Shown here piece by piece: positions 50,001 through 59,015 of a stretch of DNA of 64,000 nucleotides; the first letter of the stretch is position 1, and every line of letters starts with the position of its first letter. The position numbers were made by a program, and so were the translations under genes. Origin of the DNA: Candidatus Poribacteria bacterium (GTDB lineage Bacteria > Poribacteria > WGA-4E > WGA-3G); contig JAGFCB010000038.1 of NCBI GenBank assembly GCA_022394775.1, positions 44,619 to 108,618 on the forward strand. Reading direction: 5' to 3'. Below the pieces are notes generated by a model that was given only the letters and a program-made list of their open reading frames with translations, was not told the origin of the DNA and searched no databases.

Positions 50001-50588
50001 GATGACCGGAGCGTTCGGATTCAGACCGATATGCAGATTTATTGGGACGCAGCGTTTTTCACTGTTGGCACACAAGATGTACCGATAGAGATGACGACAT
50101 TGAATCCAGATAGTGCGGATTTGCACTATCGCGGCTTTTCTGAGATGTATCGTCCGAACCCGCATGCGCCGCACCTGTTTGATTACGAAAAAGTGACAAC
50201 AGATGCGCAATGGCGCGACCTCGCAGGCTATTACACGCGTTATGGCGATGTCAATCCTTTATTACAAGAAGTAGACGATATGTACGTTATTCTCAATGCG
50301 GGGGATGAAATTACAGTAGAATTTGATGCATCGAGGCTGCCAGCATTAAAGCCCGGATGGGTGCGGGATTTTATCCTCTATAGCGATGGTTGGGACAAAG
50401 ACGGCGATATCAATACGCTCACATCACAGACGGTTGAACCACTACCGTTTCACGGGATGTCTGCTTATCCGTATCCAGATACCGAACACTATCCAGACGA
50501 CGCAGCACATCGACGGTATCGGCTTGAATATAACACACGACGCGTGGAACACCGTTTACCGCCGTTGCCAGCAGGAGTAAAACCATGA
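47055..50588 (+). CDS. Secreted TPR + FG-GAP/VCBS + UnbV(ASPIC)-like protein (CRTAC1-type)
   Basis: N-terminal signal/TPR region; repeated GDYDNDGDIDIFLA, DYDNDGFVDLWVS, GDYDNDGDLDLFFIN; NNWIQVRLEGITTGNNKVNRDGIGSKLEVKVGDLYQLQYV. Confidence 0.88.
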   Translation: MILRFRSANIGKCLICVLLLVCGFSALTTDAQETNSPHIIETAIRHQNLGLAYLEESQPSKAVEAFSALIELLPDEAIGYGNLAVAHLRLQQAVAAEEAVKRGIAVAPMDSQLHFILSEVYQLQGKTDLAVAAMQEAVRLDPDELEFRYKLVRHYLGQRNNPEAQQAAVRHLQELHARSPVNIVVLMKLTLGLLGQEQLDAAGNLCQELRILLGDTDAEKLAYLIQGIDAIEKGDLKLAIRNIRIFENLHRASPRYQQGIGELVTDILGHPIETFSVGFRGRIVAKESPPIEVEFVDVTEQLGLIQVGIPATDTMEVSLIDYDGDGNLDMYITPTGTIYWNTGEQPASTRQFQVVEEQIILNPHVAAFADLNKDGTQNFLFQTLNGVTDFHTSEGDWALSSIVEYEQAATGVGILHPVDFDHDGDLDIFSGRTDISMYRNNSMDQNENVEPFTDVSEQTFVKTAVPQSAPAEAFSADFDDDGDIDLFVTHREMGCTLYDNLRQGRLRAIADETGISQDVHYTAGAVGDYDNDGDIDIFLATADQIYLYLNRGDGSFMSDPRLEAGVRDLSPTLLKNIDYDNDGFVDLWVSGKDGMFLFRNDGTGQFMEPYPLIATVTPTEGAVLHNATAGAVGDYDNDGDLDLFFINREGHLRALQNNGGNKNNWIQVRLEGITTGNNKVNRDGIGSKLEVKVGDLYQLQYVSEPVSHFGLGAFDAADVVRVVWTNGVPQNFVEPQAKQRILEKQILKGSCPFLYVYDGEQYQFVTDLLWRAPLGLVTSMGFVAPDETKDFIKIPRTQIQPKSGKYSIQITEELWETAYFDEVKLIAVDHPADTDIFVNEQYTPPPFAEFKVYGVAEKLHPKSAVNHRGEDVSDALKTFDYRYAAEHAPGPYQGVVEPHAIVLDLGDVPNDAPVTLFLSGWIFPTDTSINVALFQNPEINPSFPSVAVKDAAGKWKTVIDMIGLPAGKNKTIMVDLTGKFLSDDRSVRIQTDMQIYWDAAFFTVGTQDVPIEMTTLNPDSADLHYRGFSEMYRPNPHAPHLFDYEKVTTDAQWRDLAGYYTRYGDVNPLLQEVDDMYVILNAGDEITVEFDASRLPALKPGWVRDFILYSDGWDKDGDINTLTSQTVEPLPFHGMSAYPYPDTEHYPDDAAHRRYRLEYNTRRVEHRLPPLPAGVKP

Positions 50589-52636
50589 AAATAAGGAACA
50601 TGTTAATCATCTCTATTTTTTTGGTGAAAATGTTGTTTCTCTGCGACAGCATTGCGCAAGACTATTATACGCAATTGAATTTACCAGAAGGCGCGAAAGC
50701 ACGTCTCAGCAAAGGAAAAATCGAGGGGATCTGTTTTTCACCCGACGGCACGCAAATCGCAGTCGGAAGTGCCACCGGCGTTTGGCTTTATGATGCGCGT
50801 ACCGGTGCTGAACGCGCCTTGTTTACTGATCATATATCAAGCGTTGGTCCTGTGGTATTCTCACTGGACGGTAAAACATTAATGAGTGGAATGTTCGGTA
50901 ACATTCTGCTGTGGGATATAACCACTGGCAAACTTTTGAAATCCATCAAAAGACAAGGGTCGAGAATAAAGGCACTTAGAATCCTTGAAGATGGTAAAAC
51001 GCTTCTCTGTCAAAATTTTGATGGTTCAGCCGAGTTATGGGATGTTACGGCCGGAAAGAAAAAACAGGATTTCACCCCAGATGCTTCACGCGGTCTTGGC
51101 GGATTGTTAAGAGCCGTGGTTGGAAATAATGTCTCTACCGCGCGTTTATACCTGAATAAAACTAACCATAACGGCATTTATGCAGTCGGATACCATAATG
51201 GCAAAATTCGGTTAGAGGATGCTACAACTGGCCAGCATCTGAAAACACTTCAAGGTGATGAAGATTATGTTCGCCAATTGATGTTTTCGCCAGATGGAGT
51301 TCTCCTTGCCGCTGGTGTTTCTAATGCGCCAGTACGTTTGTGGGATGTTAACACTGGTCATTCTATTATGAACATGACTGAAAAATTAGGGTTCAGTCGT
51401 ATTCTTATGTTTTCTAAGGATAGCAAAACCCTTATCGGTCAGACAAAGTCTGGTGAAATAGAGTTATGGGATGTGGAAACTAAAAAGCTGCGCGCAAGAC
51501 TTGGTGGAAAGGTGAACAGCACAATTCATAAATTGGCATTTTCACCGGATGCTAAGACGATTGCGGGGGTAAATCAGGCGGGTAATTTTCGGGTCTGGGA
51601 TGCTAACACCGGTGCCGAATTGCTTTCCTTTACAACAACAGGACATATCGAGAGGCTTAACGCATTGGCGTTCTCACCGGATGGCAGTACCCTAGCGAGC
51701 GGATCTACGACTACAATTCAGTTGTGGGATGCACTTACCTTTACCGAGTCGTCTCAACCTATGGTCACTCATACTTGGCTTAAGGCTTTGATCTTCTCGC
51801 CAGATAGTAGGAGGGTGATCGGTGCGAAACCTTTCAAATTTAAAATCAAAAAACACGACGCGCTTATCAAGGAAAGTGTTCTTGGGACGCTAAGTGTATG
51901 GGATACCCGCACAGGCAACAAACTGTCTGATTTTGGCATTGAATCACACAAAGGGAAAGCGCCAATACTTCCAGGGCAGCGAAGAATATCGTCGTCTTCC
52001 AGCGGAATGGGGGGAACCCTTGTGTTTTCTCAAAACGGCTACATGCTTGCCACTGTTCTCAATTCAGAGCGTGCTACCGCTAATTCCCGGTTTTCCATTC
52101 TTGTATGGGAAGTTCCAGACGGGAAATCTCATTTTACGCTCAAAGGACATACAGCTAAAGTTAACGCATTGGCATTTACACCGAATGGACATAGGCTTGC
52201 AAGTGGGAGCGATGACAAAACAATACGGTTGTGGGACACAAGCAGGGGAACCGAAATATTAAATATCCGGTCAGGCAAAATCCGTGCCTTGGCATTTTCT
52301 ATGGATGGTAAAGTCCTTGCAAGCGTCAGTAGTGCTGTTAGCATTGAGTTGTGGGATGTTGCGACCGGCAGCCAGCTAACTTCTATTAAAGGACAAAACG
52401 GTTATGGCTACGGATTAGCGTTTTCCGCAGATAACAAAATTCTTGCAAGTGGTGCGGCGGGAAGTTTTAACATTGATGGAACCATTCGGTTGTGGGATAT
52501 TGCGACGGGCAACGAATTGTCTACTCTCAAAGGGCATACGCGTTGGATTAAGAGACTAACATTTTCGGGCGATGGTAAGACACTTGCAAGCGGTAGTGAA
52601 GATGGCGTAATCTTTCTTTGGGATGTTCCGCGTTAA
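50585..52636 (+). CDS. Secreted WD40 repeat protein
   Basis: Signal peptide; many WD40 blades (LKGHTAKVNALAFTPNGHRLASGSDDKTIRLWDTSRGTE). Confidence 0.9.
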   Translation: MKIRNMLIISIFLVKMLFLCDSIAQDYYTQLNLPEGAKARLSKGKIEGICFSPDGTQIAVGSATGVWLYDARTGAERALFTDHISSVGPVVFSLDGKTLMSGMFGNILLWDITTGKLLKSIKRQGSRIKALRILEDGKTLLCQNFDGSAELWDVTAGKKKQDFTPDASRGLGGLLRAVVGNNVSTARLYLNKTNHNGIYAVGYHNGKIRLEDATTGQHLKTLQGDEDYVRQLMFSPDGVLLAAGVSNAPVRLWDVNTGHSIMNMTEKLGFSRILMFSKDSKTLIGQTKSGEIELWDVETKKLRARLGGKVNSTIHKLAFSPDAKTIAGVNQAGNFRVWDANTGAELLSFTTTGHIERLNALAFSPDGSTLASGSTTTIQLWDALTFTESSQPMVTHTWLKALIFSPDSRRVIGAKPFKFKIKKHDALIKESVLGTLSVWDTRTGNKLSDFGIESHKGKAPILPGQRRISSSSSGMGGTLVFSQNGYMLATVLNSERATANSRFSILVWEVPDGKSHFTLKGHTAKVNALAFTPNGHRLASGSDDKTIRLWDTSRGTEILNIRSGKIRALAFSMDGKVLASVSSAVSIELWDVATGSQLTSIKGQNGYGYGLAFSADNKILASGAAGSFNIDGTIRLWDIATGNELSTLKGHTRWIKRLTFSGDGKTLASGSEDGVIFLWDVPR

Positions 52637-52662
52637 AGATAGATTGGACGTACGATTCGCTA

Positions 52663-53853
52663 TCAACTGATGTTCCTTGCTGCAACTTCATCCCTAATGC
52701 GTCGTAAAGGGATATACAGACAGAATGTCGCTATAAGCAAGATACCCGCCAGCACTGCATAAGGATACGCCTCGTTTGCATAGAGCCAGCCGCCGAGGAG
52801 CGGTCCTAAGATACGACCTAAGCTTAGAAAAGCATCCATGATACCGATAGCCGCGCCTTGACCGATCCGCGTCTGCTTGGAAATCCATGATGTGTTCGTC
52901 GGACGGATCAGTTGATTACCGATGCCAGTGATCGTGAGATATACCGTGAGCGTTGCGAAGGAATAGGCTTTCAGCAGTAGCACCATGCCGAGTGCATTGA
53001 GCAGCAAACCGGTAAGAATGATACGTCGTTCCCCGAATCTATTGATTAATCTACCGAGCAATCCACCCTGCAGTGGCACCACAATCGCACCCATAACCAT
53101 AAACATCCACCCCATTTCCCTCTCTCCATAGTTCCACTTATCTTCGATGAACAGCGGAAACGTCATCTCCAAGCCAGCGAAACTGAAGGTAGAGAAAAAG
53201 GCGACAAGAAATAGGGGCGTAAGCGGTGATTTCAGCGTCGTCTGACGAAAGATTTCACGCGGAGAGATCCATTCATGCCGGTCTTCGAGTTCCTCATCTA
53301 TAAGACCTTTCTGGAGTGATTCTGGTAACAAAACAAGCGCGAAGAGAAAAGTGAGGAGTGACAGACCGCCTGCGACAAAGAACGGCATATCGTGGCTGCC
53401 CATAATACCGCCGATCGCCGGTCCGAGGATGAAACCGAGTCCCATCGCTGCGCCCATTAACCCCATCCCTCTACCGCGTTCCTCTGATGTGGTAATATCG
53501 GCGACATAAGCCATTACACTCGGTAGCACTGCCGCTGAAGCGATACCTGCGCCACAGCGAGCGATGAATAGCCATCCGTAAGTCTTCGCGAATCCGAAAC
53601 CGACTAAGGCAATCGCATTTCCGAGCAGTCCAAGCAAAATTGCCGGTTTCCTACCGTGTTTATCCGAGAGTCTACCCCAGATCGGTGCAAACAGCAGTTG
53701 CATCCCGGAATAGATGGACATTAGTATAGCGATTTCAGTGGTGGTCGCTCCAATCTCTTTGGCGTAATAGGCGAGGTTCGGGATGATGATGCCAAACCCA
53801 AGCATCACGAAAAATAGGGTTAAGAACAGGAGAAGCAGTTTTGATTTTTCCAT
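52663..53853 (-). CDS. MFS transporter (drug-efflux-like)
   Basis: About 12 TM segments; WGRLSDKHGRKPAILLGLLGNAIALVGFGFA (MFS motif A). Confidence 0.9.
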   Translation of the reverse strand: MEKSKLLLLFLTLFFVMLGFGIIIPNLAYYAKEIGATTTEIAILMSIYSGMQLLFAPIWGRLSDKHGRKPAILLGLLGNAIALVGFGFAKTYGWLFIARCGAGIASAAVLPSVMAYVADITTSEERGRGMGLMGAAMGLGFILGPAIGGIMGSHDMPFFVAGGLSLLTFLFALVLLPESLQKGLIDEELEDRHEWISPREIFRQTTLKSPLTPLFLVAFFSTFSFAGLEMTFPLFIEDKWNYGEREMGWMFMVMGAIVVPLQGGLLGRLINRFGERRIILTGLLLNALGMVLLLKAYSFATLTVYLTITGIGNQLIRPTNTSWISKQTRIGQGAAIGIMDAFLSLGRILGPLLGGWLYANEAYPYAVLAGILLIATFCLYIPLRRIRDEVAARNIS

Positions 53854-54086
53854 CTAAGATGCATGCAAGAATCCGCGACGATGAATCCATACCTTTTCCG
53901 CTCCAGTGGATTGTAAGCATTAATGATATCCGAGGAGCATTCTTTAAATATAATATCGTTCATTATAACAGGTTTGAGGGAAGTACATCAACATAAAAAC
54001 GTAGGAGGATTCAGCAATCAGAGGATTAGCCGTCAGCGGTCAGTAATGAGCAGTAATTTTGGTGTTTTTAACCCCCTAAAGAATCA

Positions 54087-54203
54087 GAATCAACGGTATG
54101 AAGCCCGTGTGGGCTTCCCCGGGTATGAATGCGAATCAACGGTATGAATGCCGTATGGCATTCCCCGTATGGGCATTCCCTGCCCCTTATCAGGGGACTT
54201 TAA
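54087..54203. repeat. Tandem intergenic hairpins with a GAATCAACGGTATGAA direct repeat and a shared 21-bp CCCCTTATCAGGGGACTTTAA repeat
   Basis: GAAGCCC-GTGT-GGGCTTC (54100-54117), GAATGCC-GTAT-GGCATTC (54146-54163), CCCCTTATCAGGGG (54183-54196). Confidence 0.65.
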
Positions 54204-54421
54204 GAGAAGATACGTCAGCCCTAAGCTGATAACTGACGGCTGACGGTCAACTGCCGATGAGTAAATAATGACAGAATTCTCCGATCAAAAAATACAATTA
54301 AGAACACACTAATTGGAAAATTTGTTATGGAAATTTTCGGGTATTTTTGGTATTATAAAAATGGTTTCATAATTTTTAAAACATTCAATAATCGAACTTA
54401 GTAAAAAATATTGGAGGAAAG

Positions 54422-57400
54422 ATGGCAGCCGAATTTGTTCATCTACACAACCATAGCGAGTATAGCATGCTTGACGGCGCGTGCCGCATTGAGAACATGA
54501 TCGAATGGGCAGTCGAAAACAGCGCACCTGCTGTCGCACTGACTGACCACGGCAATATGTTCGGGGCATGGGAATTATATAGTAAAGCCAAAAAGGCGGG
54601 AGTCAACCCGATCGTCGGTTGTGAAGTGTATGTCGCGCCCGGAGACCGAAAAAAGCGCGGGAAGGAACAAGGCGGTCCCTATCACCTCACGCTGCTTGCG
54701 GAAGATGCAACCGGTTACCAGAATCTCCTAAAATTGGTATCGCTCGGATACACAGAGGGGTTTTACAGCAGACCTCGCATTGATATGGAAATTCTGCGCG
54801 AGTATCGCGACGGAATTATCGCACTCACAGGGTGTATCCAAGGACAAGTGCCGCAACTCCTCTGCTCAAGTCGCCGAGAAGAAGGTATCCAACACTTTAA
54901 AACGCTGATGGAGATAATGGGAGAACGAAACCTATATGTTGAGGTCCAGAACCATTATATCGACAAGGAGGAAGAAGCGTACCCGATAATGGTACAATTG
55001 GCGAAAGAGTTCAATCTCCCTATCGTCGGTACAAACGATTGCCACTACCTCCGAAAATCAGATCATGAGATGCACGATGTCCTCCTCTGCATACAAATGA
55101 AAAAGCCCGTCAGCGACCAGCAACGGATGCGGTTCGATAACCACTTCTACTTTAAGAGTATTGACGAAATGCGGGAGGTGCTTAAGGATTATCCGCCGGA
55201 AGCCATTAGTAATACGCTTGAAATCGCGAATCGGTGTAACCTCGAGCTCGATTATGGCGAAAGTGTGATGCCGAAATACGAGGTCCCTGAAGGGCATACA
55301 AACGACAGTTATCTCAAGGAGTTATGTTACGAAGGTTTGCGCGAAAAGTATGGCGAACTCTCCGAAGAGGTCCAGAAGCGACTTGATTACGAACTCGATA
55401 TTATTCGTCAAACGGGTTATCCGGGGTATTTCCTCATCGTGTGGGATTACGTCAAATACGCACATAGTCAAGGGTATCCGCTCTCCGCTCGCGGTTCTGC
55501 CGCCAGCAGCCTTGTGTTATATGCGTTGGGTGTAATTACGTTCAATCCTATGGATTACGATTGTCTCTTTGAACGGTTTCTAAACCTTGAACGTATCAGT
55601 CCCCCCGATATCGATATTGACTTCGCCGATCGTGCCCGTGAACATGTGATCGATTACCTCGTAAGAAAATACGGTGAGGATTCTGTCGGTAAAGTGGCTA
55701 CCTTTGCGACATTAGGTGCAAAAGCCGCTATCAAGGATGTCGGTCGCGCGCTTGAAGTTCCGCTTGAAGATGTCGAAAAGTTGACAGAACTCATTCCATC
55801 TACCCCGGGTATAACGCTCGATGAAGTCTTAGAAGAGGTGCCAGAATTTCAGGCACTCGCGGAGCGCTCTGAGAATCGGGAGTTGATGGATCTGAGTAAG
55901 GCGGTCGAAGGTATGAAACGCCACGTCTCTTGCCACGCCTCCGCAATCGTCGTTTCAAACGGTCCATTGGATGACTACGTTCCACTATTCAAGGATAAAC
56001 ACGACCAAGTTGCGTCGCAGTTTGAAGGCAAAACTGTTGAAGGTGTCGGCATTGTCAAATTCGATTCCCTCGGTTTACGTAGCCTCACTGAGACGTACGA
56101 CTGTCTACAGATGATTAAGGCGAATCACGGTAAGGACATCAAATTGGAAGAGATTCCCTTTGACGACCAGAAGACCTACTCCCTCATCAGTGAAGGGCTG
56201 ATTGCGGGCTTATTCCAGTTGGAGGGTTCTGACGGTATGTATCGGGTTGTTGTCCAACTGAAGCCGGACAACTTTGAGGAGTTCTCAGCGATTCCAGCAC
56301 TCTATCGTCCGGGACCGATAGAGAGTGGCATGATGCAGCAGTTCATAAACAGAAAGAACGGGTTGCAAAAAGTAGAATATCTGCATCCAACACTTGAGAA
56401 CGCGCTCGAAAACACCTACGGAGTCTGTATCTATCAGGAGCAGGTCATGCAAATCGCTCGTGATATGGCAGGTTTCACACTCGGTGAAGCAGACATCCTC
56501 CGCTCAGCGATGGGTAAGAAGGACAACGCACTTCTCAAAGCACAACGCGAGAAATTTATTGAAGGTGCGACCCAAAAAGGCATCGCAGCCAAAGAGGCAG
56601 AAGAGGTGTATGACTTACTTGAACCCTTCGGAGGCTACGCTTTCAATAAATCACACACCGTTGCGTACTCCATGTTAGCGTTCCACATGGCATACCTGAA
56701 AACACACTACCCGCATGAATTTATGGCAGCGATGATGACTGGAGAAGCAGGCGATTCAAAGAAGATTACCCGTTACCGCGCCGAATGTAAAAAACTCTCT
56801 GACTTCTTGGAAGTAGAAATCAACTTACTTCCACCGGATGTCAACAGCAGCAGAAGAGAATTCACTGTAGATGGCAACGATATATGCTTCGGGCTTGTCG
56901 CTGTGAAAGGTGTCGGTGATGCGGCTATAGACGCAATTGTGGAAACACGAGAGGCAAGCGGTTCATTTACATCGCTACAGGATTTCTGTGAGCGCGTGGA
57001 TATGAAGCAGGTCAATAAACGCGCTGTTGAAAGTCTGATTCTGAGCGGCGCATTTGATTCGCTTGAGGGACATCGCGCACAGTACCTCGCGAGTTTAGAG
57101 AATATCATGAAAGCGGCGCAGAACGCGCAAGCTGAACGCGATCGCGGACAGATGAGTCTCTTTGGTGACAGCGAGGAAGTGCCCACTGCACCTGTAACGC
57201 TCGTAAAAGCCTCTGAATTAGACCCGTTGGAACGGCTTATGCGAGAAAAAGAGCAACTCGGCTTCTATGTTTCAGGGCATCCACTCGAAGAATACAGCGA
57301 TATTATCGAACACTACACGAGTACCAGCACCCAAACCCTCACAGCACACCGCATCGACTCTGAGGTCGATGTCGCAGGCATGATCACCGATGTTAAGAAT

Positions 57401-57949
57401 ATCACTACGCGGAAAGGCGATGCTATGGCGGTGATTGGACTTGAAGATTTGGAAGGCACAGTGGAAGTTGTCGTTTTCCCAGATGCGTACAAAACCGCTG
57501 GCGACCTCGTTGAAGGTAAAGTCGTCTGGATTCGTGGGAAAGTCAATATCAATCAGAGAAGCAGAAATCGAAAATCTGAGAATGGTGAACCGCAAGTAGA
57601 GGAACGCCAGATACAAGCAGATCGGGTGATAGATATTGAGTCTGTTACAGAACAACAGACATCCGCGCTTGAGGTGACGATCCCAGAATCTGATACTGAA
57701 AATACCGAGAAACTGAAAGCACTTCAGAAAATAGCAGTCGAGAACAAAGGCGATCTGGATCTAATTTTGCGGTTGACGAGTCCTCGTTCCGGTGAAGTCA
57801 TCGCGAGATGTGGCAAAGCATATACCATCACTTATGCTCCAACTGTCATTGAACAGGTTGAAGGTTTATTCGGTGAGAATTGTATTAAGCCGAGTAACCG
57901 CACGATTCGCGGGAATAAGAGCCGCAACTCACGAATGGATTTTGTCTAA
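54422..57949 (+). CDS. dnaE: DNA polymerase III subunit alpha
   Basis: FVHLHNHSEYSMLDGACRI (PHP), RGSAASSLVLYALGVITFNPMDYDCLFERFLNLERISPPDIDIDFAD, YNVCIYQEQ-like motif (TYGVCIYQEQVMQIA). Confidence 0.97.
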   Translation: MAAEFVHLHNHSEYSMLDGACRIENMIEWAVENSAPAVALTDHGNMFGAWELYSKAKKAGVNPIVGCEVYVAPGDRKKRGKEQGGPYHLTLLAEDATGYQNLLKLVSLGYTEGFYSRPRIDMEILREYRDGIIALTGCIQGQVPQLLCSSRREEGIQHFKTLMEIMGERNLYVEVQNHYIDKEEEAYPIMVQLAKEFNLPIVGTNDCHYLRKSDHEMHDVLLCIQMKKPVSDQQRMRFDNHFYFKSIDEMREVLKDYPPEAISNTLEIANRCNLELDYGESVMPKYEVPEGHTNDSYLKELCYEGLREKYGELSEEVQKRLDYELDIIRQTGYPGYFLIVWDYVKYAHSQGYPLSARGSAASSLVLYALGVITFNPMDYDCLFERFLNLERISPPDIDIDFADRAREHVIDYLVRKYGEDSVGKVATFATLGAKAAIKDVGRALEVPLEDVEKLTELIPSTPGITLDEVLEEVPEFQALAERSENRELMDLSKAVEGMKRHVSCHASAIVVSNGPLDDYVPLFKDKHDQVASQFEGKTVEGVGIVKFDSLGLRSLTETYDCLQMIKANHGKDIKLEEIPFDDQKTYSLISEGLIAGLFQLEGSDGMYRVVVQLKPDNFEEFSAIPALYRPGPIESGMMQQFINRKNGLQKVEYLHPTLENALENTYGVCIYQEQVMQIARDMAGFTLGEADILRSAMGKKDNALLKAQREKFIEGATQKGIAAKEAEEVYDLLEPFGGYAFNKSHTVAYSMLAFHMAYLKTHYPHEFMAAMMTGEAGDSKKITRYRAECKKLSDFLEVEINLLPPDVNSSRREFTVDGNDICFGLVAVKGVGDAAIDAIVETREASGSFTSLQDFCERVDMKQVNKRAVESLILSGAFDSLEGHRAQYLASLENIMKAAQNAQAERDRGQMSLFGDSEEVPTAPVTLVKASELDPLERLMREKEQLGFYVSGHPLEEYSDIIEHYTSTSTQTLTAHRIDSEVDVAGMITDVKNITTRKGDAMAVIGLEDLEGTVEVVVFPDAYKTAGDLVEGKVVWIRGKVNINQRSRNRKSENGEPQVEERQIQADRVIDIESVTEQQTSALEVTIPESDTENTEKLKALQKIAVENKGDLDLILRLTSPRSGEVIARCGKAYTITYAPTVIEQVEGLFGENCIKPSNRTIRGNKSRNSRMDFV

Positions 57950-58045
57950 AGAAGGAAGTGTGGAAGAATGGAAGGAAGCATTTTCCCGTCTTCCAACCTT
58001 CCCGGCTTGCAAGCAGGAACACAATGCAATAGGAAGGAAGTTACT

Positions 58046-58867
58046 ATGCAGTATCGCACACTCGGTAGAACAGGACTTAGCGTTTCAGAAATCGGTTACG
58101 GTGGCGGTAGGGTCCGTCCGGAACACGATGAAACGTCGCTTGTGAATATGCTCCATTACGCGATGGATTCAGGACTCAACTATTTCGATACCGCACCGGA
58201 TTACGGTGGAGGCTACAGCGAGACAGTTATTGGCAAGGCAATCGCGGGGCGACGGGAATCGTGCATTATCGCTACGAAGACAGAAGCCTACGATCCGGAT
58301 GGGATTGCTACTGACGTGGAAGGGAGTCTACAACGTCTCGGCACGGACTATATTGATGTGCTGCAGTTTCACGGCGGTTGGTTCTATGACGACGATGTCG
58401 ACACGGTCCTTAATAAAGGTGGATTGGAAACGTATCTAAAACTAAAAGCGGATGGAAAAGTTCGGTTCATCGGTTTCTCCGCGGACGGTCCCTCTGGTGG
58501 TATAGAGCAGTTTATTGCTACTGGTGCGTTTGATATGATGCAAATCCATTATAACCTGATGTATCAGAGTACGTGCGATGCGTTCGGCAGGCGTGGTGTC
58601 ATCCCGGATGCTGTCGCGCAAGAGATGGGGATTGTGTTGATGCGTTCTACCACCAGTAACGCCTTCCAGAACCTTATGAAACACTGCTTTCCTAACGAGA
58701 TGGCAAATGTTGATGTAGATGGTTTTCTGCTGAACTACTCGCTCTCAAACCCGATGGTGAACGTTGCTCTGATGAGTCTGCAGCGTGTTGAGGACGTGGA
58801 TTGGACAAACGCTGTTTCTGACAATGTAGGAGCCAGGTTAGATTTGCGAGCGGTTCATGGAAGGTAA
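58046..58867 (+). CDS. Aldo/keto reductase
   Basis: MQYRTLGRTGLSVSEIGYGGGRV, LNYFDTAPDYGGGYSETVIGKAI. ATG at 58046 (GGAAGGAAG Shine-Dalgarno) preferred to 57968. Confidence 0.9.
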   Translation: MQYRTLGRTGLSVSEIGYGGGRVRPEHDETSLVNMLHYAMDSGLNYFDTAPDYGGGYSETVIGKAIAGRRESCIIATKTEAYDPDGIATDVEGSLQRLGTDYIDVLQFHGGWFYDDDVDTVLNKGGLETYLKLKADGKVRFIGFSADGPSGGIEQFIATGAFDMMQIHYNLMYQSTCDAFGRRGVIPDAVAQEMGIVLMRSTTSNAFQNLMKHCFPNEMANVDVDGFLLNYSLSNPMVNVALMSLQRVEDVDWTNAVSDNVGARLDLRAVHGR

Positions 58868-58965
58868 GCAGCGTGCTTAAAAGTATTCCACAGGTGTTAA
58901 TTGAGGGAGAAAATAGGTGTTTGATGCTCGTTGTTCGCGCCACTTTGGCACGGTTTTGAACTAAG

Positions 58966-58986
58966 GCGAGGTTCCAAACCTCGCCA
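58966..58986. repeat. Short perfect hairpin GGCGAGGTT-CCA-AACCTCGCC
   Basis: 9-bp perfect stem; same core type as the MITE-like element. Confidence 0.55.
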
Positions 58987-59015
58987 ACGAAGACGGGCAA
59001 GCATAGGAGATAAGT

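Noticed and set aside
54422-57949. Possible mutasome/DnaE2-type polymerase
   Set aside because: N-terminal PHP and overall layout with an about 1175-aa length fit a standard replicative DnaE; no imuA/imuB neighbours.
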